From JACKHO01 sp041398745 (GTDB lineage: Bacteria; Planctomycetota; Planctomycetia; Planctomycetales; Planctomycetaceae), in contig JAWKUB010000003.1 in assembly GCA_041398745.1 (NCBI GenBank), positions 868,001 to 932,000 on the forward strand: a stretch of 64,000 nt of DNA, written 5' to 3'. The first letter of the stretch is position 1. The number at the start of each line of letters is the position of its first letter. The position numbers were made by a program, and so were the translations under genes. This document shows positions 61,366 through 64,000 of this stretch, piece after piece. The notes beneath the pieces are model-generated. The model had not been told where the DNA came from. It did not search any database and saw only the letters and a list, made by a program, of their open reading frames with translations.

Positions 61366-62379
61366 ATGCCACGCCCCATTGACTTATCAACCCGCTGGCT
61401 CGGTTTGGACCTGCCCAATCCGATTATTGCCTCTGCATGTCCCCAGAATGCGGACCTCGACCTGCTCAAGAAACTGGAAGATGCCGGAGCCGCAGCCGCG
61501 GTGATGCCGTCGCTCTTCGAAGAACAAATTGAGTTTGAGGAATGGCAGTTCGGCGGATTGTCAGATTACGGAGCCGAGTCGTTCGCGGAAGCTGGCAGCT
61601 ATTTTCCGGAACTGACGGATTACAACTCCGGCCCGGACCAGTATCTGGAGAACATCGAACAGGCGCGGAAGGCAGTTTCGATACCTATCATCGGTAGCCT
61701 CAATGGGGTCACGCGCGGTGGCTGGACGCGCTTCGCTCAGCAAATTGAGTCGGCCGGTGCTTCGGCACTCGAACTCAACATGTACTACCTGCCGACTGAC
61801 CCCAAAATCACCGGCCCACAAATCGAAGAGACGTACCTGGAGTTGGTGCAGGAAGTGAAAAGCAACATTTCCATTCAGCTCGGAGTCAAAATCGGTCCGT
61901 TCTTCAGTTCACTGCCGAACTTCGCGGCTCGACTCGTTGAGGCCGGGGCTGATGGAATTATTCTGTTCAACCGTTTTCTGCAGCCGGACCTGAAGAACGA
62001 CCTCACGGAAATCGAGCCTCTGTTGTCGTTGAGTGACCACCGCGAAATCCGACTGCCATTGCGCTGGATTGCCATTCTGCACGGCCGCATTCGGGCTTCA
62101 CTCGCCGCGACGAGCGGAATTTGTTCAGGCGAAGACGTCATCAAAATGCTGCTCTCCGGTGCCGATGTCACCATGATCACCAGCATTATTATGCGCAAGG
62201 GACCAGGGGTCGTGTCGGACATGATTGCTCAAATGCAGCACTGGATGCAGGAGCACGGTTACCGTTCTGTCGAGCAACTCAAAGGGAGCATGAGCCACCG
62301 CAACTGTCCCAATCCAGCTGCATTCGAACGTTCCAATTACATGAAGGCGCTCACATCATTTCAGTCGCCTGAGGTGTAG
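61366..62379 (+). CDS. Dihydroorotate dehydrogenase-like protein
   Basis: 337 residues. The TIM-barrel pattern includes NPIIASACPQNADLDLLKKL, IIGSLNGVTRGGWTRF, ALELNMYYLPTDPKITG and GVKIGPFFSSLPNFAARLVE, matching the flavin-binding DHOD superfamily but not the classical PyrD catalytic region. Homologues next to pyruvate:ferredoxin oxidoreductase genes are known in several bacteria and are annotated as DHOD-like; the substrate is not established. The close spacing (57 bp) suggests shared transcription with nifJ. Confidence 0.8.
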   Translation: MPRPIDLSTRWLGLDLPNPIIASACPQNADLDLLKKLEDAGAAAAVMPSLFEEQIEFEEWQFGGLSDYGAESFAEAGSYFPELTDYNSGPDQYLENIEQARKAVSIPIIGSLNGVTRGGWTRFAQQIESAGASALELNMYYLPTDPKITGPQIEETYLELVQEVKSNISIQLGVKIGPFFSSLPNFAARLVEAGADGIILFNRFLQPDLKNDLTEIEPLLSLSDHREIRLPLRWIAILHGRIRASLAATSGICSGEDVIKMLLSGADVTMITSIIMRKGPGVVSDMIAQMQHWMQEHGYRSVEQLKGSMSHRNCPNPAAFERSNYMKALTSFQSPEV

Positions 62380-62433
62380 AGGTTTTTCTGTAATCGTTGG
62401 TACCGGCGAGGCTTGGAACTCTATACTGCCGTC

Positions 62434-62796
62434 ATGTCCAGTACGGCTCCACAAACTGCATCTCCACCTGCGCGCCCGAAGCGACAGCGGCTTTCGCTGT
62501 CGGCGATGACGGCTGCCTGCTGCGCAATACTGGCCACGCTGCTGATCCTCTTTTTCCTGGGGACATACATTTATCTGCGCGTCGCCCGGCCAGCGAACCT
62601 GAATGATTCACTGCTGTTGCTGGTTTCTGGTACGGGATTGAGCTTCTCCGTTGTACTGACGGTAATCGGATTTCTGGCCGGCCTCATTGCTTTGCTGCAG
62701 CGAAACCGGCCGAGGTTCATCCCGCTGGTGGCACTCGTGGTGAACGGTCTGCTCATGGGGGGACTGACACTGTTGATGTCGTCCAGCTTCGGCTAA
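62434..62796 (+). CDS. Small membrane protein, three hydrophobic helices
   Basis: 120 residues from ATG 62434 (MSSTAPQTASPPARPKR). After a basic proline-rich tail come a helix AACCAILATLLILFFLGTYI, a second LLLLVSGTGLSFSVVLTVIG and a third FIPLVALVVNGLLMGGLTLL, probably with the N terminus inside. No family is recognised. It lies between the DHOD-like gene and the aminotransferase gene, all on the same strand. Confidence 0.6.
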   Translation: MSSTAPQTASPPARPKRQRLSLSAMTAACCAILATLLILFFLGTYIYLRVARPANLNDSLLLLVSGTGLSFSVVLTVIGFLAGLIALLQRNRPRFIPLVALVVNGLLMGGLTLLMSSSFG

Positions 62797-62842
62797 TCTT
62801 AAGGTTGTTTTCAAGAATTCGGCTTAGCACTGACTGCCTCAA

Positions 62843-64000
62843 ATGACACTACCTGCACGTACTGCTCCTCCCGAACGTATTTTGATGGGCCCCGGCCCCA
62901 GCGACACGCCCGCCCGCGTGCTGTCGGCGCTCGCCGGACCTGTTGTCGGCCACCTCGATCCTTACTTTCTGCGGGTCATGGACGAAACGCAGCAAATGTT
63001 GCGTCAGGTATTCCGGACTGAGAACAAGCTGACCCTCGCTGTGAGCGGCACCGGAAGCGCCGGTATGGAAGCCTGCGTCGTGAATCTCATCGAGCCCGGC
63101 GACAAAATGCTCATTGGTGTGAACGGCGTGTTCGGTGGTCGTATGAAAGACGTCGCCGAACGTGTCGGCGCGGAAGTCGTTACGCTCACACGTCCCTTCG
63201 GCGAAGTCTTCAGCACGGAAGAAATCGCGGCGGCCGTCGCAGAACACAAACCCAAAGTCGTTGGTCTCGTGCATGCGGAAACATCCACCGGCGCCCTGCA
63301 GCCGCTCGAAGAAATCTCAAAGGTTGTGCACGCCGCTGGTGGCCTGCTGCTGGTGGACTGCGTGACCTCACTCGGCGGCTTGCCTGTAGAAATCGATAAG
63401 TGGCAAATTGACGCCGCTTATTCGGGAACTCAGAAGTGCCTGAGCTGTCCTCCCGGACTGGCGCCCGTCACGTTCAGCGAACGTGCCGTAGCGGCAATGG
63501 ATGCACGAACCACGAAAGTGTCGAGCTGGTACCTCGACATGTCCATGGTCCGCAATTACTGGAGCAATCAGTCACGGGCGTACCATCACACGGCGCCCAT
63601 CAGCATGAACTACGCATTGCATGAAGCACTTCGACTTGTCCTTGAAGAAGGCCTGGAAAACCGCTTTGTCAGGCATCGCGAAAACCATTTGGCGCTCTGC
63701 CGCGGATTAGAAGCGATGGGAATTCAATATGCCGTCGAAGAACAGTTTCGATTGCCCATGCTGAACGCCGTGCTCATCCCGGAAGGTGTGGACGACAAGC
63801 AGGTGCGTTCGCGTTTGCTGAATGAGTTCGGAATTGAAATTGGCGGCGGTCTCGGACCAATGGCCGGCAAAACGTGGCGTATTGGTCTGATGGGAGCCGC
63901 CTGTACTAAGCGAAACGTGCTCTTGTTCCTCGCAGCACTGGAAGATTGTCTGCGGGATGCAGGTTGCGAAGTTACGCCGGGTGCTGGCGTGGCCGCAGCG
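62843..64000 (+). CDS. Class V aminotransferase, alanine-glyoxylate/serine type (partial)
   Basis: 386 codons open to the window edge, so the C-terminal end is missing, probably only a few residues. The fold type I class V pattern includes ILMGPGPSDTPARVLSAL, AVSGTGSAGMEACVVNLI, LLLVDCVTSLGG (Asp172 binding the pyridine nitrogen) and SGTQKCLSCPPGLAPV with Lys198 forming the Schiff base. The family includes alanine-glyoxylate and serine-pyruvate aminotransferases, and close relatives that act on serine in photorespiration-like or serine pathways. The exact substrate cannot be assigned. Confidence 0.9.
   Translation, partial: MTLPARTAPPERILMGPGPSDTPARVLSALAGPVVGHLDPYFLRVMDETQQMLRQVFRTENKLTLAVSGTGSAGMEACVVNLIEPGDKMLIGVNGVFGGRMKDVAERVGAEVVTLTRPFGEVFSTEEIAAAVAEHKPKVVGLVHAETSTGALQPLEEISKVVHAAGGLLLVDCVTSLGGLPVEIDKWQIDAAYSGTQKCLSCPPGLAPVTFSERAVAAMDARTTKVSSWYLDMSMVRNYWSNQSRAYHHTAPISMNYALHEALRLVLEEGLENRFVRHRENHLALCRGLEAMGIQYAVEEQFRLPMLNAVLIPEGVDDKQVRSRLLNEFGIEIGGGLGPMAGKTWRIGLMGAACTKRNVLLFLAALEDCLRDAGCEVTPGAGVAAA

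Overview
The window is about 64 kb of a planctomycete chromosome (order Planctomycetales, genus not determinable by reading). The main indicators are a DUF1559 pseudopilin-like protein, a Tat-exported DUF1552 protein, a giant secreted protein with an 'LEDKTLLS' N-terminal tag, many secreted HEAT, PDZ and cadherin-like proteins, a two-cysteine-cluster pyruvate:ferredoxin oxidoreductase, and dispersed palindromes of a type I associate with these genomes. The window starts inside an acyltransferase gene and ends inside an aminotransferase gene. I saw no tRNA, rRNA or CRISPR array.

Layout. 1-2 kb: a two-gene minus-strand unit (BioF2-like acetyltransferase, then an acyltransferase 3 family membrane protein). 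2.6-7.3 kb: housekeeping genes thiC, def and dapA, with two tiny overlapping lipoprotein genes and a 91-bp palindrome. 7.1-23 kb: an accessory block. It is bracketed by two inverted copies (about 400 bp) of the dapA 3' end plus downstream DNA. Inside are two secreted proteins of unknown function, a decayed IS3-family element, a lipoprotein/DUF1559 pair, a secreted hydrolase that lacks its nucleophile, a VIT-type transporter and a 1663-residue surface protein. The right-hand copy is fused in frame to an IS630-type transposase, giving a transposase-DapA chimera. 23-30.5 kb: a secreted HEAT protein, a probable pyrophosphate-type PEP carboxykinase, gmk-rpoZ, and a YdjM-like membrane protein.

30.8-41 kb: regulatory and envelope genes. 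These are an ECF sigma factor / anti-sigma / exported PDZ operon, an AspA/AstE-type metallo-deacylase, a DUF1552 protein, and a plus-strand run of receiver-zinc ribbon, FHA and exported HEAT protein carrying a receiver-like domain without its aspartate. 41-49 kb: rsmD, a quinone oxidoreductase overlapping apbE, a DoxX-like protein with a large insert, a glycosyltransferase fused to an alpha/beta hydrolase, and a sigma-54 activator without a sensor domain. 49-56 kb: a sugar isomerase-like TIM barrel, hemE, then sufR, an isolated nuoB, sufC and sufB. The last group combines an Fe-S regulator, Fe-S assembly genes and an Fe-S protein. 56-64 kb: a metallophosphoesterase, nifJ (pyruvate:ferredoxin oxidoreductase) followed by a dihydroorotate dehydrogenase-like gene, a small membrane protein and a class V aminotransferase.

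Most single genes belong to known families. The parts most worth a second look are the dapA-tail duplication and IS630 chimera, the receiver/FHA/exported pseudo-receiver run, the nuoB-suf linkage, the glycosyltransferase-hydrolase fusion, and the four-copy palindrome family with compensating stem changes.
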